Below are positions 26,197-35,363 of a stretch of DNA of 64,000 nt, in pieces; positions within the stretch are counted from its first letter, which is position 1; each line of letters starts with the position of its first letter. The notes below the pieces were generated by a model. The model ran no database searches, was not told where the DNA came from, and saw only the letters and a program-made list of their open reading frames with translations. Position numbers and translations under genes: made by a program. Source of the DNA: Chitinophagaceae bacterium (lineage in GTDB: Bacteria > Bacteroidota > Bacteroidia > Chitinophagales > Chitinophagaceae); assembly GCA_016786845.1 (NCBI GenBank), contig JAEUVB010000016.1:124001-188000 (forward strand), read 5' to 3'.

Positions 26197-26895
26197 ATGC
26201 ACAAAATCCTTTTATTGCTTACGGCCCTGTTTCTGTTTCATACTTCCGAGGCTCAAACCACAGACATAAAATCAGATAAATCATCTTATGCGATGCCCTC
26301 CCGTGATTATCTGATGTTTCAAATCGGATATGAAAACTGGTCAAACGTACCGGATAGTATTAAAATCGGAGGATTGGGCCGTGCTTTAAATACCTATCTC
26401 TGTTATGATTTCCCAATTATGAAGTCTAACTTCAGTTTCGCCGCCGGCATTGGTGTGGGCACGAGCAGTGTTTATCTTAAAGGCCAGCAAATTGTGTTAA
26501 CCGATACGACAGCTTATATCCAGTTTATTCCGGAAACAGTTGATTATAAAAAATACAAATACACAACCGCATATATAGAAGCGCCTTTCGAACTGCGATA
26601 TTTTGGCAATAAGGAAAATCGCAATGTCGGGTTCAAAGCCGCTATTGGTATGCGTATCGGGGCTCTGGTATCCGCTCATACCAAAAGCAAACGGACCCTC
26701 AATAGCAAACCTATTGTAGAAAAAACATCGACCAAACGTTATCTGGAAACCTGGCGCTATGCAGCTACCGTTCGATTGGGCTATGGTAATTTTTCGGTCT
26801 ACGGAGCCTACAGCATTAGCAATCTCTTCAGAGTCAATAGCGGCCCGGAGAATGTGAAACCCTTTCAATTGGGGCTTTGTATCACAGGACTGTAA
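26197..26895 (+). CDS. Outer-membrane beta-barrel protein (PorT-like size class)
   Basis: The protein has 232 residues. 'MHKILLLLTALFLFHTSEAQ' is a signal peptide with a typical A-Q cleavage site. The mature part shows alternating strands such as 'FSFAAGIGVGTSSVYL', 'TAYIEAPFELRYFG', 'GFKAAIGMRIGALVSAH', 'YAATVRLGYGNFSVYGAYS' and a terminal 'PFQLGLCITGL', the pattern of an 8-stranded outer-membrane barrel. Proteins of this size in Bacteroidota are often called PorT or 'outer membrane beta-barrel' family, but I cannot show a link to type IX secretion. It is divergent from the LytS/LytR pair. Confidence 0.82.
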   Translation: MHKILLLLTALFLFHTSEAQTTDIKSDKSSYAMPSRDYLMFQIGYENWSNVPDSIKIGGLGRALNTYLCYDFPIMKSNFSFAAGIGVGTSSVYLKGQQIVLTDTTAYIQFIPETVDYKKYKYTTAYIEAPFELRYFGNKENRNVGFKAAIGMRIGALVSAHTKSKRTLNSKPIVEKTSTKRYLETWRYAATVRLGYGNFSVYGAYSISNLFRVNSGPENVKPFQLGLCITGL

Positions 26896-26964
26896 AGAAT
26901 TCTATATTCCTGTCCTTCGCCAAAGTGCTTTTCGCTGCCTGATCCCGGAAACGATATCCTGAAT

Positions 26965-27558
26965 CTACTTTGCGTTTGAAATTTTATTCGCATGATAGGC
27001 GATCTTGAATAATTTTTCATTACTCAATCCTGCCTTTTCCCTTGCTGCGGCTTCGCTGATTTGTAGCTCCAAAAGCCCTAAATAATAACGATACTGTGCA
27101 GCCGCCTCCTGCAATGACCGGTTGAGGATATCCTGTTGCAATTTTACATTGCTAAAGTCGCGCACATTGATCTGAAGATTTTTGGCCTGCTGAATTAAAC
27201 TGAGGGGCATAATTTCCTCCACACTAAAACAGGTTTCATCACCTTCTATCAAATAGCTCACATCCAGACTGCAAGTGGTGAAGACGAGTTTGTTTTCAGG
27301 TAATTCAATGATGTACGGAGGCTCATCCTTCCCCAATAATTTATCGGAAACCATCAACTGTAATTCCTCACCGCTGACACTGCTAAAACGCAGAAGGTCA
27401 TTGAATTTATTGAAAGTAAACAGCAGATTGGTTTGAATCAGTTGTGTACCCACCCTGCATTTCACCCTCATGCTGACGAGATCGCTATCATCGAATATCA
27501 CATTGATGGCCGAGAAAGCCGTTACTTTGAAGTCTGTTTTTACGAAAGTCTTTTGCAT
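26965..27558 (-). CDS. Conserved hypothetical protein
   Basis: I do not recognise the family. The 197-residue protein from ATG 27558 (MQKTFVKTDFKVTAF) has no signal peptide or membrane helix. Its first half looks beta-rich ('FSAINVIFDDSDLVSMRVKC') and its second half helical ('LQQDILNRSLQEAAAQYRYY'), ending in a basic tail. An in-frame ATG at 27627 would add a 23-residue Arg-rich stretch; a near-consensus AATCTTTG (27582-27589) lies between the two and favours 27558. It is divergent from a WYL regulator, which may control it; this is inference from position only. Confidence 0.6.
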   Translation of the reverse strand: MQKTFVKTDFKVTAFSAINVIFDDSDLVSMRVKCRVGTQLIQTNLLFTFNKFNDLLRFSSVSGEELQLMVSDKLLGKDEPPYIIELPENKLVFTTCSLDVSYLIEGDETCFSVEEIMPLSLIQQAKNLQINVRDFSNVKLQQDILNRSLQEAAAQYRYYLGLLELQISEAAAREKAGLSNEKLFKIAYHANKISNAK

Positions 27559-27719
27559 ACGTTCTTCTATTTTTGTCGACACAAAGATTTGTCTGCTTCT
27601 GCGTAACCTATTTACGTACCTTTTCATTATTTTTGATTTTATGATTTGTAAACGGAAGTCTTATATCCTCATGATGCATAAAGGGTTAAGATTTCCATAA
27701 TGTCCTCAATCTATTGACT

Positions 27720-28742
27720 ATGAAAAACAAGGGTGCGTTAACCAGATACCGATTAATTGACAATCGCATGACAAATCGCCAAAAGCCGGCACCCAGTTTG
27801 CAAGACCTGGTCGATTATGTGAGTGATAAAATGGGAGTACCCGTTTCCGTTTCGAGTATACAAAAAGATATTTACGCGATGCGGTATGATGAGTCCCTGG
27901 GCTTCAACGCTCCCTTGGAATATGATCCCGTTAAGAAAGGGTATGTATATACAGAAGATGGCTTTTCGATCAACAATATACCGGTATCGGAAGAGGATCT
28001 GCAAGGGTTAGAAATGGCCATCGGACTCCTGGAACAATTTAAAGATATTCCGGCGATTAAAATTTTCGAAGATGCGATTACGAAACTCGCTGCGACTGTC
28101 AAACAAAGCCGCGACCAGGGCGCTCAGGGTTCGATTTTGATTTTAGATCGGCCCAAACGTTATAAGGGGATAGAGTATATGGAAGATATCGTGAATGCCA
28201 TCAGGGGTAAGCAGGCTTTGCGTATTCAATACCAGCCATTTAATAAACCTGAAGCCCAAAAACATTTGGTGCATCCCTATTTTATCAAAGAATACAATGG
28301 CCGTATGTACCTCATTGGAAAGGATATTCATCCAACAAAAGAACCAAAATTCCTGACCTTTTCTTTTGATCGGATGATGTCGGTTGCCGTTCTCAGTCAA
28401 ACTTTCAGAGAAGAAGAAGTAGATAAAGAAAATTATTTTCGTTCGGCCATCGGAATATCCCTCAACCAAAGCAAACCGGAGATCATTCGTCTGCAATTTG
28501 ATGCTGCTCAGGCCAGTTATATTCGCTCACAACCTTTGCATCATTCACAGAAAATTCTAAAGGATACATCCAAGATTTTTGAAATCGAATTGGAACTCGT
28601 GGTCAATTATGAATTGATCGCCTTGCTGTTGAGTTTTGGAGACAAGTTAAAAGTTCTAAAACCGGCGTCTTTAGTTAAACAGTTTAAAGACACAACGACC
28701 TCAATGGCAAAGTTGTATGGTGGTGCTGCATCAGGAGCTTAA
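27720..28742 (+). CDS. WYL-domain transcriptional regulator
   Basis: The 340-residue cytoplasmic regulator has an N-terminal winged-helix region ('LTRYRLIDNRMTNRQK', 'SLQDLVDYVSDK', 'SVSSIQKDIYAMRYD') and then the WYL domain ('ALRIQYQPF', 'HPYFIKEYNGRMYLIGKD', 'LTFSFDRMMSVAVL') from about residue 150, followed by a WYL C-terminal extension. WYL proteins sense small ligands or nucleic acids and often control defence or DNA repair genes, but no such gene is close. ATG 27720 is preferred over a TTG at 27714. The 3' end overlaps the converging histidine kinase gene by 4 bp. Confidence 0.9.
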   Translation: MKNKGALTRYRLIDNRMTNRQKPAPSLQDLVDYVSDKMGVPVSVSSIQKDIYAMRYDESLGFNAPLEYDPVKKGYVYTEDGFSINNIPVSEEDLQGLEMAIGLLEQFKDIPAIKIFEDAITKLAATVKQSRDQGAQGSILILDRPKRYKGIEYMEDIVNAIRGKQALRIQYQPFNKPEAQKHLVHPYFIKEYNGRMYLIGKDIHPTKEPKFLTFSFDRMMSVAVLSQTFREEEVDKENYFRSAIGISLNQSKPEIIRLQFDAAQASYIRSQPLHHSQKILKDTSKIFEIELELVVNYELIALLLSFGDKLKVLKPASLVKQFKDTTTSMAKLYGGAASGA

Positions 28743-30778
28743 AGAGGTACATGTATGACCACGACAGTACCTCTACCCGGAGCGGAATCAATTTCAAGTT
28801 CGCCCTTCAGATAAGTGACCCTGGCATGAATATTCTTCAGTCCAATACCATCGGCTTTTTCTTTTTCTGCCACATTAAAACCATGGCCATTGTCCTCTAT
28901 AGTTGCAGAAATTCCTTCGGCATCTTTGATAAGAGAGATATCCAGCATATTAGCCCCCGAGTGTTTGATGACATTGTTGACACATTCCTGAATCACACGA
29001 TACAACACCGTTTCAACATTCGTATCCAGTCGTTCATTCAAACCTTCAGAATGCAGGTTAATTTTAAGGACCTGACTATCAATTTTATCCAGAAATTCCT
29101 TCACGGCATTCGACAAACCTCTGCGCAGAAGGGCATTCGGCATGATGGCATGGCTCACCGAACGAACTTCTTTACAGCTTTCATCTACCAAAGAAATTGA
29201 TTTTTCAAAAGCCAGTTTGTCCTGATCATTCGCAAAATTCAATCGATCTTCCAATGCCGATAAGTTCATTTTTGCCGCACTCATCAGTTGACCTATGCCG
29301 TCATGTAAATCACTTCCTATTCTTTTACGTTCATTTTCTTCAGCTTCAATCACGGCTTTAGTAGCCATGTCTTGCTGATGCATGATCTCTTCTTGTAAGC
29401 GCGTTTGTTGTTTGAGTTTTTGACGTTTGTAATAGGAAAGCCCCAGTAGAGCAAGCAGAAGGGTAAGTCCTAAAGACGAGCCCAATAGTATATTTCGCCG
29501 TAGAATCTCAGACTGCTGCAATCGAATTTGTTGGTCCTTCTTCTCCACATTATATTTCACTTGCATATCGGCAATGGCTTTTTGATTGCTTTCATTCAAA
29601 AGAGAATCTTTGTATGTGTTATAAAGTGTATACAATTCCAATGCCTTGGCCGAATTACCAATTTTTGTATAATAATCACTGCTGATTTTGTAATAGTTTT
29701 TATAATCTTCCTTATTGCCGGTTTGTTGAATGATATTCATGGCGCTGTCTAAACAAGGCAAGACCATGGCGGATTGATGAGAAAGCAGAAGGGCATTCGC
29801 CTTACCGAGAAAGATGGAAGCCAGACTTCTTTTATTTCCGATACTGTTGTTGCGGTCGATTGCCTGTTGATAATAGTGAACGGCAGAATCGTATTGCTGT
29901 TGACGGGAAAAAATTTCAGCGAGGTCTGCACTTAATAGGGCCAGCTGGCGCATATCTTTATTTTTTTCATACAAGATGCGTGCTTCTTCAAAGCGAATAT
30001 GCGCACTATCATACTTTAACTGTTCACCATACACAGTAGCCATGGCATGTAGACTGATGCCCATATTTGAATAATCCATTTGCGTCTTTTGAATCAAATA
30101 GGCTTTATTCAAATTGTCTAGTGCTAATTGAAAGTCCTTTTTGCGACGATAAACCGCTGCCAGATAGGTATACGTTGCCGCAATAGCTTTTTGATCGTTT
30201 TGTTTTTCAAAAATGCGAAGAGCATAAAGGAAGTTAGAGACTGCCTTTTCGTAATCGCCCAGATCTTTATAAATATATCCCAGGTTATTATAACTCATCG
30301 CAATACCGGCAGTATCACGGGCTTCTGTGCGTATATCTAAGGCTTCATGATATCTTTCCAGTGCGGTTACGTAATCACCTAATTCGATATGCACATTGCC
30401 TTCGTTGTTGCGGGCAAAACCCATGGCAATGGCATCGTCATTTTTTTTCGCTGCATCATAATACCCCCTAAAGGCCAGTATAGACCCCTGGTAATCTCCT
30501 TTAAAATACAATGCATACCCCAAAGCATTTTGGGCATAAGCTTCCATACGTCCCTGCTTGCGTTCACGTGCAAGTGACAAACCTTTTTGAGCAAAGTAAA
30601 CGGCCGAATCAATTTGCGTATTACGATAGTTTTCCGACAACAAGATACAGACCTTAGTATGGACCGTATCTGAACCACCTTTCGCATATTCCTTCAGCAA
30701 ACTGTCTATTTTCTGTTGTTGCGAAACCGATGTTATAAACAGCCCCATTAAGCATAGCCCGATCAAAAGCTTTCTCAT
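28739..30778 (-). CDS. TPR-domain sensor histidine kinase (NarX/DesK type)
   Basis: The 679-residue protein starts at ATG 30778 with a signal sequence ('LLIGLCLMGLFITSVSQ'). Six or more TPR units follow (about 30-380; for example 'MSYNNLGYIYKDLGDYEKAV'), then one membrane helix ('NILLGSSLGLTLLLALLGLSYY'), a coiled coil, and a HisKA_3 dimerisation domain with the phosphorylated His in 'ERKRIGSDLHDGIGQL'. The HATPase has 'VIQECVNNVIKHSGA' and 'DNGHGFNVAEKEKADGIGL'. It should sense an outside signal through the TPR part and pass phosphate to a LuxR-type regulator. No such regulator is adjacent, so it is an orphan here. An upstream in-frame ATG at 30862 is unlikely. Confidence 0.92.
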   Translation of the reverse strand: MRKLLIGLCLMGLFITSVSQQQKIDSLLKEYAKGGSDTVHTKVCILLSENYRNTQIDSAVYFAQKGLSLARERKQGRMEAYAQNALGYALYFKGDYQGSILAFRGYYDAAKKNDDAIAMGFARNNEGNVHIELGDYVTALERYHEALDIRTEARDTAGIAMSYNNLGYIYKDLGDYEKAVSNFLYALRIFEKQNDQKAIAATYTYLAAVYRRKKDFQLALDNLNKAYLIQKTQMDYSNMGISLHAMATVYGEQLKYDSAHIRFEEARILYEKNKDMRQLALLSADLAEIFSRQQQYDSAVHYYQQAIDRNNSIGNKRSLASIFLGKANALLLSHQSAMVLPCLDSAMNIIQQTGNKEDYKNYYKISSDYYTKIGNSAKALELYTLYNTYKDSLLNESNQKAIADMQVKYNVEKKDQQIRLQQSEILRRNILLGSSLGLTLLLALLGLSYYKRQKLKQQTRLQEEIMHQQDMATKAVIEAEENERKRIGSDLHDGIGQLMSAAKMNLSALEDRLNFANDQDKLAFEKSISLVDESCKEVRSVSHAIMPNALLRRGLSNAVKEFLDKIDSQVLKINLHSEGLNERLDTNVETVLYRVIQECVNNVIKHSGANMLDISLIKDAEGISATIEDNGHGFNVAEKEKADGIGLKNIHARVTYLKGELEIDSAPGRGTVVVIHVPL

Positions 30779-30893
30779 AAAGTTAATTTTAGCAGCTAAG
30801 ATAGGGCAATTATTCTCTGAAAGCATTTTGACAGAAGTACCGGGATTCAGAAATTCATCCATACGGGTATTGGATTGTCATGTAAAACAAGCT

Positions 30894-30901
30894 TACATTT
30901 G
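30894..30901 (+). promoter_or_regulatory. -7 box TACATTTG for the secreted protein gene at 30919
   Basis: TACATTTG matches TAnnTTTG and ends 17 nt before the ATG. Confidence 0.55.
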
Positions 30902-30918
30902 TTATACAATCCTATACA

Positions 30919-31344
30919 ATGAAAACTTTCATATTGTGTACCTTCTTGATGCTCTCGGGATATATCATTCAGGCACAAACCGATTTGTCTCATACCAACA
31001 AGCCACTCAGAACATTATTATTGAATACGCTTCGGGTGCCTATAGAAAAGGAATTAAAACAACCCGTTCGATTTGTTGTTGATGTGTTGAAAGTGGAAGG
31101 CGAGTATGCTTTTTTTAGAGGAAATACGAAAGATGCATTTGGAAAAGATATAGACTTTTCCAAAACGACCTATCGGGAATTACTTGAACAAGGATTCTTC
31201 GATGGTGATGCAACAGCCGCTTTACTGAAAAAAGTGAATGGCAAATGGTCAGTCATGACCTATGTCATTGGGCCCACAGATGTAGCATGGGCCAATTGGT
31301 CGGATGAATATCATGCTCCCGCAGTCTTGTTTGGGATCGATTAG
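30919..31344 (+). CDS. Small secreted protein of unknown function
   Basis: The 141-residue protein starts with a signal peptide, 'MKTFILCTFLMLSGYIIQAQ'. The mature domain reads 'RFVVDVLKVEGEYAFFRG', 'LLKKVNGKWSVMTYVIGPT' and 'DVAWANWSDEYHAPAVLFG'. I recall similar short exported proteins in Bacteroidota and Proteobacteria with the ending 'GPTDVAW', but none has a known role. It is monocistronic from its own promoter and overlaps the converging cyclophilin gene by 4 bp. Confidence 0.75.
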   Translation: MKTFILCTFLMLSGYIIQAQTDLSHTNKPLRTLLLNTLRVPIEKELKQPVRFVVDVLKVEGEYAFFRGNTKDAFGKDIDFSKTTYRELLEQGFFDGDATAALLKKVNGKWSVMTYVIGPTDVAWANWSDEYHAPAVLFGID

Positions 31345-31997
31345 CGGCGCACCACTTCCATACTAATAATACGGATATTTTCATTCGGTCTGTCGCTGGC
31401 ATTTCGGGGTGCCAATGCTATCGCATCCACCACCTCTTGACCTTCAACCACTTGTCCGAAAACGGTATAGCTTCCATCAAGGTGTGGCGTACCGCCGATG
31501 GTTTTATAATCTTTACGGGCTTCTTCACTGTACTTCACCCCGGTGCCTTTCGACATATTGTCCAGGTCTGCATCGGTGAATGTTTTACCTACGACCAAAT
31601 AAAACTGACAGCCGCTGGAAGCTTTCTCAGGATTGTTGTCGCGGGCTGCAGCCAATGATCCTTTCTTATGATAGTATTTTTCAGGCATGATTTCTGCCGG
31701 TATTTTATAACCAACATCTCCATTACCCAGCATAGAACCATTCAGTGCATTTTTGCTGTCGGGGTCGCCGCCTTGTATCATAAAAGCCGGTATAACGCGG
31801 TGAAATAACAGGCTGTCATAAAAACCATCTTTCACCAATTTGATAAAATTCTCACTGTGCAGTGGAACGTCCGCATAAAGTTCCACCTTGATGGTACCCT
31901 TGGTGGTCACGATCTCTACAAACTTGTTTTTATTCTTTTTTGCGGTGGCGCTCAGTGTCATGGCCACAAGGAGCAATAGGGTCAGCATTTTCTTCAT
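31341..31997 (-). CDS. Secreted peptidyl-prolyl cis-trans isomerase, cyclophilin type
   Basis: The enzyme speeds proline isomerisation during folding of exported proteins. The 218-residue protein starts at ATG 31997 with a signal peptide ('MLTLLLLVAMTLSATA'). The cyclophilin domain (about 28-218) has 'LLFHRVIPAFMIQGGDP' with the catalytic Arg, 'SLAAARDNNPEKASSGCQFY' and 'HLDGSYTVFGQVVEG'. A stretch near 'DLDNMSKGTGVKYSEEARKD' is an insertion common in Bacteroidota members. A TACATTTA box (one mismatch) lies shortly upstream, and an in-frame ATG at 32069 is too far upstream to be the start. Confidence 0.94.
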   Translation of the reverse strand: MKKMLTLLLLVAMTLSATAKKNKNKFVEIVTTKGTIKVELYADVPLHSENFIKLVKDGFYDSLLFHRVIPAFMIQGGDPDSKNALNGSMLGNGDVGYKIPAEIMPEKYYHKKGSLAAARDNNPEKASSGCQFYLVVGKTFTDADLDNMSKGTGVKYSEEARKDYKTIGGTPHLDGSYTVFGQVVEGQEVVDAIALAPRNASDRPNENIRIISMEVVRR

Positions 31998-32101
31998 AGG
32001 GTAAATGTAAAAAAAAATAACTTTCCCGGGGAATAATTGGGCATTATTCCTCATAACATTGATGACCATCCCCTACCTTTACCCACGATTTTGTTGTCAG
32101 C

Positions 32102-33037
32102 ATGAGAGTATTCAGAGGATTAGACGAATTACCGCCGTTTCACAGACCAGTAGTAACCATTGGTACTTTTGATGGGGTACATATTGGGCATCGGGCCATC
32201 ATTCAACAAATAATAGCTAAAGCTCGTGAAGTGAACGGTGAAAGTATATTAGTCACTTTTGAACCTCATCCGCGTATGGTGATTGGTGTGTCGGAGAAAC
32301 CCATCTCCCTGCTTCAGACACTCGAAGAAAAAATTGCTGCCTTGCAACAACTTGACATTGACAATCTGGTTGTTGTTCCATTTACAAAAGCTTTTTCAGA
32401 AATCAGTGCCTCCGATTATATCAAAGATTTTTTGGTCCGGCATTTTCATCCTCATACCCTGGTGATCGGTTACGATCATCGGTTTGGAAATCAAAGAAAT
32501 GGTGATTTCAATATGTTGGAAAGAATGAAACAGGAATACCATTATATCCTGGAAGAGATTCCCATGAAGGAGATCGAGAATAGTGCCGTTTCCTCTACCC
32601 GAATCCGTCAGGCCCTTGCAGCAGGAGATGTGCAAAAGGCGGCCCTATACCTGACCAGACCGTATACCTTGTCGGGTCAAGTGCAACAAGGAGCGCAAAT
32701 TGGAAGAACACTCGGCTTTCCAACAGCTAATATTTTACCGGATTCCGAACAAAAACTGATCCCCGCCATAGGTGTTTATGCAGTGAACGTATTTCATCAT
32801 GGGCAATCATACCAAGGGATGTTAAATATTGGATTCAGACCCACAGTAACTCAAAGTAATCAAGCGGCCATTGAAGTTCATTTATTTGATTTCAATCAGA
32901 CTATTTATGGAGAACATTTGCAAATTGAATTTATGGCCCGTTTGAGGGATGAACAAAAATTTGCATCGCTCGAAGAATTAACATCCCAATTGGCTTCAGA
33001 TCGCGAACAGGCTATTCGTCTGCTCAACAAAGTTTAG
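32102..33037 (+). CDS. ribF: Bifunctional riboflavin kinase/FAD synthetase
   Basis: RibF turns riboflavin into FMN and then FAD. The 311-residue protein has the N-terminal nucleotidyltransferase (about 1-185) with 'VVTIGTFDGVHIGHRAII', 'IGYDHRFGNQRNGD' and 'VSSTRIRQAL', and the C-terminal kinase (about 185-305) with 'GRTLGFPTANI' and 'YQGMLNIGFRPT'. A possible box TACCTTTA (one mismatch) is at 32074-32081. The 3' end overlaps the converging small gene by 4 bp. Its product FAD is used by SdhA and others. Confidence 0.96.
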   Translation: MRVFRGLDELPPFHRPVVTIGTFDGVHIGHRAIIQQIIAKAREVNGESILVTFEPHPRMVIGVSEKPISLLQTLEEKIAALQQLDIDNLVVVPFTKAFSEISASDYIKDFLVRHFHPHTLVIGYDHRFGNQRNGDFNMLERMKQEYHYILEEIPMKEIENSAVSSTRIRQALAAGDVQKAALYLTRPYTLSGQVQQGAQIGRTLGFPTANILPDSEQKLIPAIGVYAVNVFHHGQSYQGMLNIGFRPTVTQSNQAAIEVHLFDFNQTIYGEHLQIEFMARLRDEQKFASLEELTSQLASDREQAIRLLNKV

Positions 33038-33510
33038 CGTTGCATTTTTTGCGGCTTGCTTTCGGCTTTCGGTACACGAAGAATATAACGCTTACCCTGA
33101 TATTGATAAAATATCATGGCCACTCCTTTAAAGGGTTGGGGTGCTATAAATTGCTGTGCCGCTTGTGTTGAATCGATACTACTGAAAAAATGACGGTACA
33201 AATCTTTATTCGCCCGAATCAGATACATACCCGGTACTTCGGCCCGTTGAACTTTATGCATGGACTTTGTTTCATACACATCGCAGGGCACTGGGGTATA
33301 GCCAAACCATACTGAATCAATGAGGATATCACGGTATCCGGTCATTACTTTGAATTCATACACATCTCCGATGATCCGGCCACCTGATGTAGAGGATGTA
33401 TAGGTTGCTTTCACCAAACTCATACGTGAAGGCCGTATTTTCTTTCCCTTAGCCAAAGATAAACTTGCTGGTAGCAGGAGTAGTAAGAGTATCGATTTCA
33501 ATAGGCTCAT
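33034..33510 (-). CDS. Small exported hypothetical protein
   Basis: I do not recognise the family. The 158-residue protein begins with a signal peptide ('MSLLKSILLLLLLPASLSLA') and then a beta-rich domain with 'YEFKVMTGYRDILIDSVWFG' and 'GVAMIFYQYQGKRYILRVP'. The C-terminus is basic (KAESKPQKMQR). Its ATG overlaps the holA stop by 4 bp, so it is translationally coupled to a replication gene; nothing suggests a shared function. Confidence 0.75.
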   Translation of the reverse strand: MSLLKSILLLLLLPASLSLAKGKKIRPSRMSLVKATYTSSTSGGRIIGDVYEFKVMTGYRDILIDSVWFGYTPVPCDVYETKSMHKVQRAEVPGMYLIRANKDLYRHFFSSIDSTQAAQQFIAPQPFKGVAMIFYQYQGKRYILRVPKAESKPQKMQR

Positions 33511-34532
33511 AGCATGAATATTTTTGCGGTAAGCTCTTTAAGTAATTGTTGATCGTTGTTTGCAATTCCGTATCCAACGGCATGGAGATTAAATTGTTGA
33601 ATAAGATGAATGGCTTGGATTGTTTGTGTCAAATTATACTTGGAAGAAGCCGCCCGGTAGTCTTTTATAAAAAATGGAGATATTTTCATTTGAACAACTT
33701 GTTGTGCTTCGGGCAAATCACGGCTATAATGATATCGATAGAGCTTGCTAAATTCGTTGTACAATGTAGCCGTTACAACGACCAAAGGTCCATCTTTAGG
33801 GTTGGCGATAAAGTATTGGACAATCTTAAATGCCATCTCTTTATTTTTCTGTATGATAGCCGCGGCAAATTGGAAACTATTATAATCACAACTGACACCG
33901 ATATACTTTTCAATCAATTCGCGAGTCACTTCGCGACTTTCACCCGTATTCAGCAATACTTTATCCAACTCATTGGCAATCTTTTGTAAATCGGTGCCGA
34001 GGTATTCGGCCAATAAGGCGGTATTGGCCGGACTAATTTGAATATTGGATTTAATACAATATCCTGCGATCCATTCCGGAATTTTATAGTCTTTAATGGG
34101 ATCAAACGTAAGATATACCCCATGTGCTGCAACGATTTTTGGTAAAGCCGTCCGACCATCCAGTTTTTTGTGCTTGTGCGCGATGACCAAGGTGGTGGAA
34201 GGATTTGGATTTTGCAAATAGGGAATGAGCTTAATCATATCCTTCAAGTTTGAGGCTTCTTTCAGGATCACCAATCGCCTTTCCGCAAACGAGGGATAAC
34301 TTCGGCATTCATTCACCACCCTGGCCCAATCCGTATCGCGACCATAAAGTATCGTCAGATTAAAATCCCTTTCATGGGGCTCCAGCAAATGATTTTCGAA
34401 GGCATCGCATAGTTCATCTATAAAGTAGGCCTCTTCACCATCAAACACATATAAAGGCCCGACAGCCTTTTGCTTGATCGTTTTGAGAATTTCGTCTTTG
34501 ACTTTTAATGAATCTTGTTTCTTCGACTTCAT
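33507..34532 (-). CDS. holA: DNA polymerase III subunit delta
   Basis: HolA is the wrench subunit of the clamp loader that opens the beta clamp. The 341-residue protein has the family layout: an AAA+-like domain without Walker motifs beginning 'PLYVFDGEEAYFIDELCDAF', then 'AERRLVILKEAS' and 'STTLVIAHKHKKLDGR', a lid with 'ISPANTALLAEYLGTDLQKI', and a C-terminal helical collar. It lies between an exonuclease gene 2 bp upstream and a small exported-protein gene that overlaps it, forming a three-gene minus-strand operon. Confidence 0.93.
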   Translation of the reverse strand: MKSKKQDSLKVKDEILKTIKQKAVGPLYVFDGEEAYFIDELCDAFENHLLEPHERDFNLTILYGRDTDWARVVNECRSYPSFAERRLVILKEASNLKDMIKLIPYLQNPNPSTTLVIAHKHKKLDGRTALPKIVAAHGVYLTFDPIKDYKIPEWIAGYCIKSNIQISPANTALLAEYLGTDLQKIANELDKVLLNTGESREVTRELIEKYIGVSCDYNSFQFAAAIIQKNKEMAFKIVQYFIANPKDGPLVVVTATLYNEFSKLYRYHYSRDLPEAQQVVQMKISPFFIKDYRAASSKYNLTQTIQAIHLIQQFNLHAVGYGIANNDQQLLKELTAKIFML

Positions 34533-34534
34533 GT

Positions 34535-35251
34535 TCAGTCGGCAAAGATAATAGATTGTTCATCGATAAGTTTCATGCCGTTTAAGCGCATCAGTACTTG
34601 TGCGACAGTAACCACATCGCGGCCACAATAACTGACTATACGATCCAAGGCATTGTCTTTCCAATAAACACCTGCTACATCACTCCCGTCGATATCTCCC
34701 TTCGGGCTTTCGATATCCAACACAGCTGAAAGCAAATCTACTGAGGTGAAGTTTTTGTATTCTCCGAATTTCCAATATTGCAAGGTGTCGAGCATGGGGT
34801 TTTCCCAAGGTTTTTTATTTTGAAGATCCGACAGTACTTCCGGCAAAGGAACACCTCTGATGAAACTTCTTCTGCAGATATAAGGTATATCAAATTCACG
34901 GATATTATGTCCGCAGAACTGTCGTTCGGGGTAACTGAAGAATTTATTACAAATGGCTGAAAATTCTTTCAGCATTTCAGTCTCATCATGACCGGACAGC
35001 ATTTTAACTTTCAATTGATAATCTGCTCCGTTTCGAATGAAATAGCCTAATCCGATACAGATAATCTTACCAAATTCAGCATAAATCCCCGCTCGCTGAG
35101 CATAGGTTTGTTCAAAGGAAGGGTTGTCTTTGTCGATGAGGGCGGATTTACGGGCCCATAATCTTTGCATTCTTTCGGGTAATTCCTCCAGCGATCGACA
35201 GCCGGGTACAGTCTCAATGTCGATGAGTAACAGGTTTTCAGGGGTTATCAT
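34535..35251 (-). CDS. Predicted 3'-5' exonuclease (PolB-like DEDD fold)
   Basis: The 238-residue protein has an RNase H-like exonuclease fold. The Exo motifs are 'LLLIDIETVPG' near residue 10 (Asp and Glu for metal), 'FCGHNIREFDIPYICRR' near 112 (Asp) and 'SYCGRDVVTVAQVLMRL' near 208 (last Asp). This set matches the stand-alone family related to the proofreading domain of family B DNA polymerases (DNA_pol_B_exo2). Its substrate is unknown. Position at the head of the holA operon hints at DNA repair or replication. Confidence 0.88.
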   Translation of the reverse strand: MITPENLLLIDIETVPGCRSLEELPERMQRLWARKSALIDKDNPSFEQTYAQRAGIYAEFGKIICIGLGYFIRNGADYQLKVKMLSGHDETEMLKEFSAICNKFFSYPERQFCGHNIREFDIPYICRRSFIRGVPLPEVLSDLQNKKPWENPMLDTLQYWKFGEYKNFTSVDLLSAVLDIESPKGDIDGSDVAGVYWKDNALDRIVSYCGRDVVTVAQVLMRLNGMKLIDEQSIIFAD

Positions 35252-35334
35252 AACTTTTTTAGGTTTTAAAAATTAAAAATACAGATTGTAACAATTCTTT
35301 ACCTGATGTAAGCCTAATTTTTTATGGGAAGGTC

Positions 35335-35342
35335 TATCTTTG
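35335..35342 (+). promoter_or_regulatory. -7 box TATCTTTG for the coiled-coil protein and rpiB
   Basis: TATCTTTG matches TAnnTTTG and ends 21 nt before the ATG at 35364, with an A-rich leader in between. Confidence 0.6.
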
Positions 35343-35363
35343 TTTTTCAATAAAAAAAAGATC

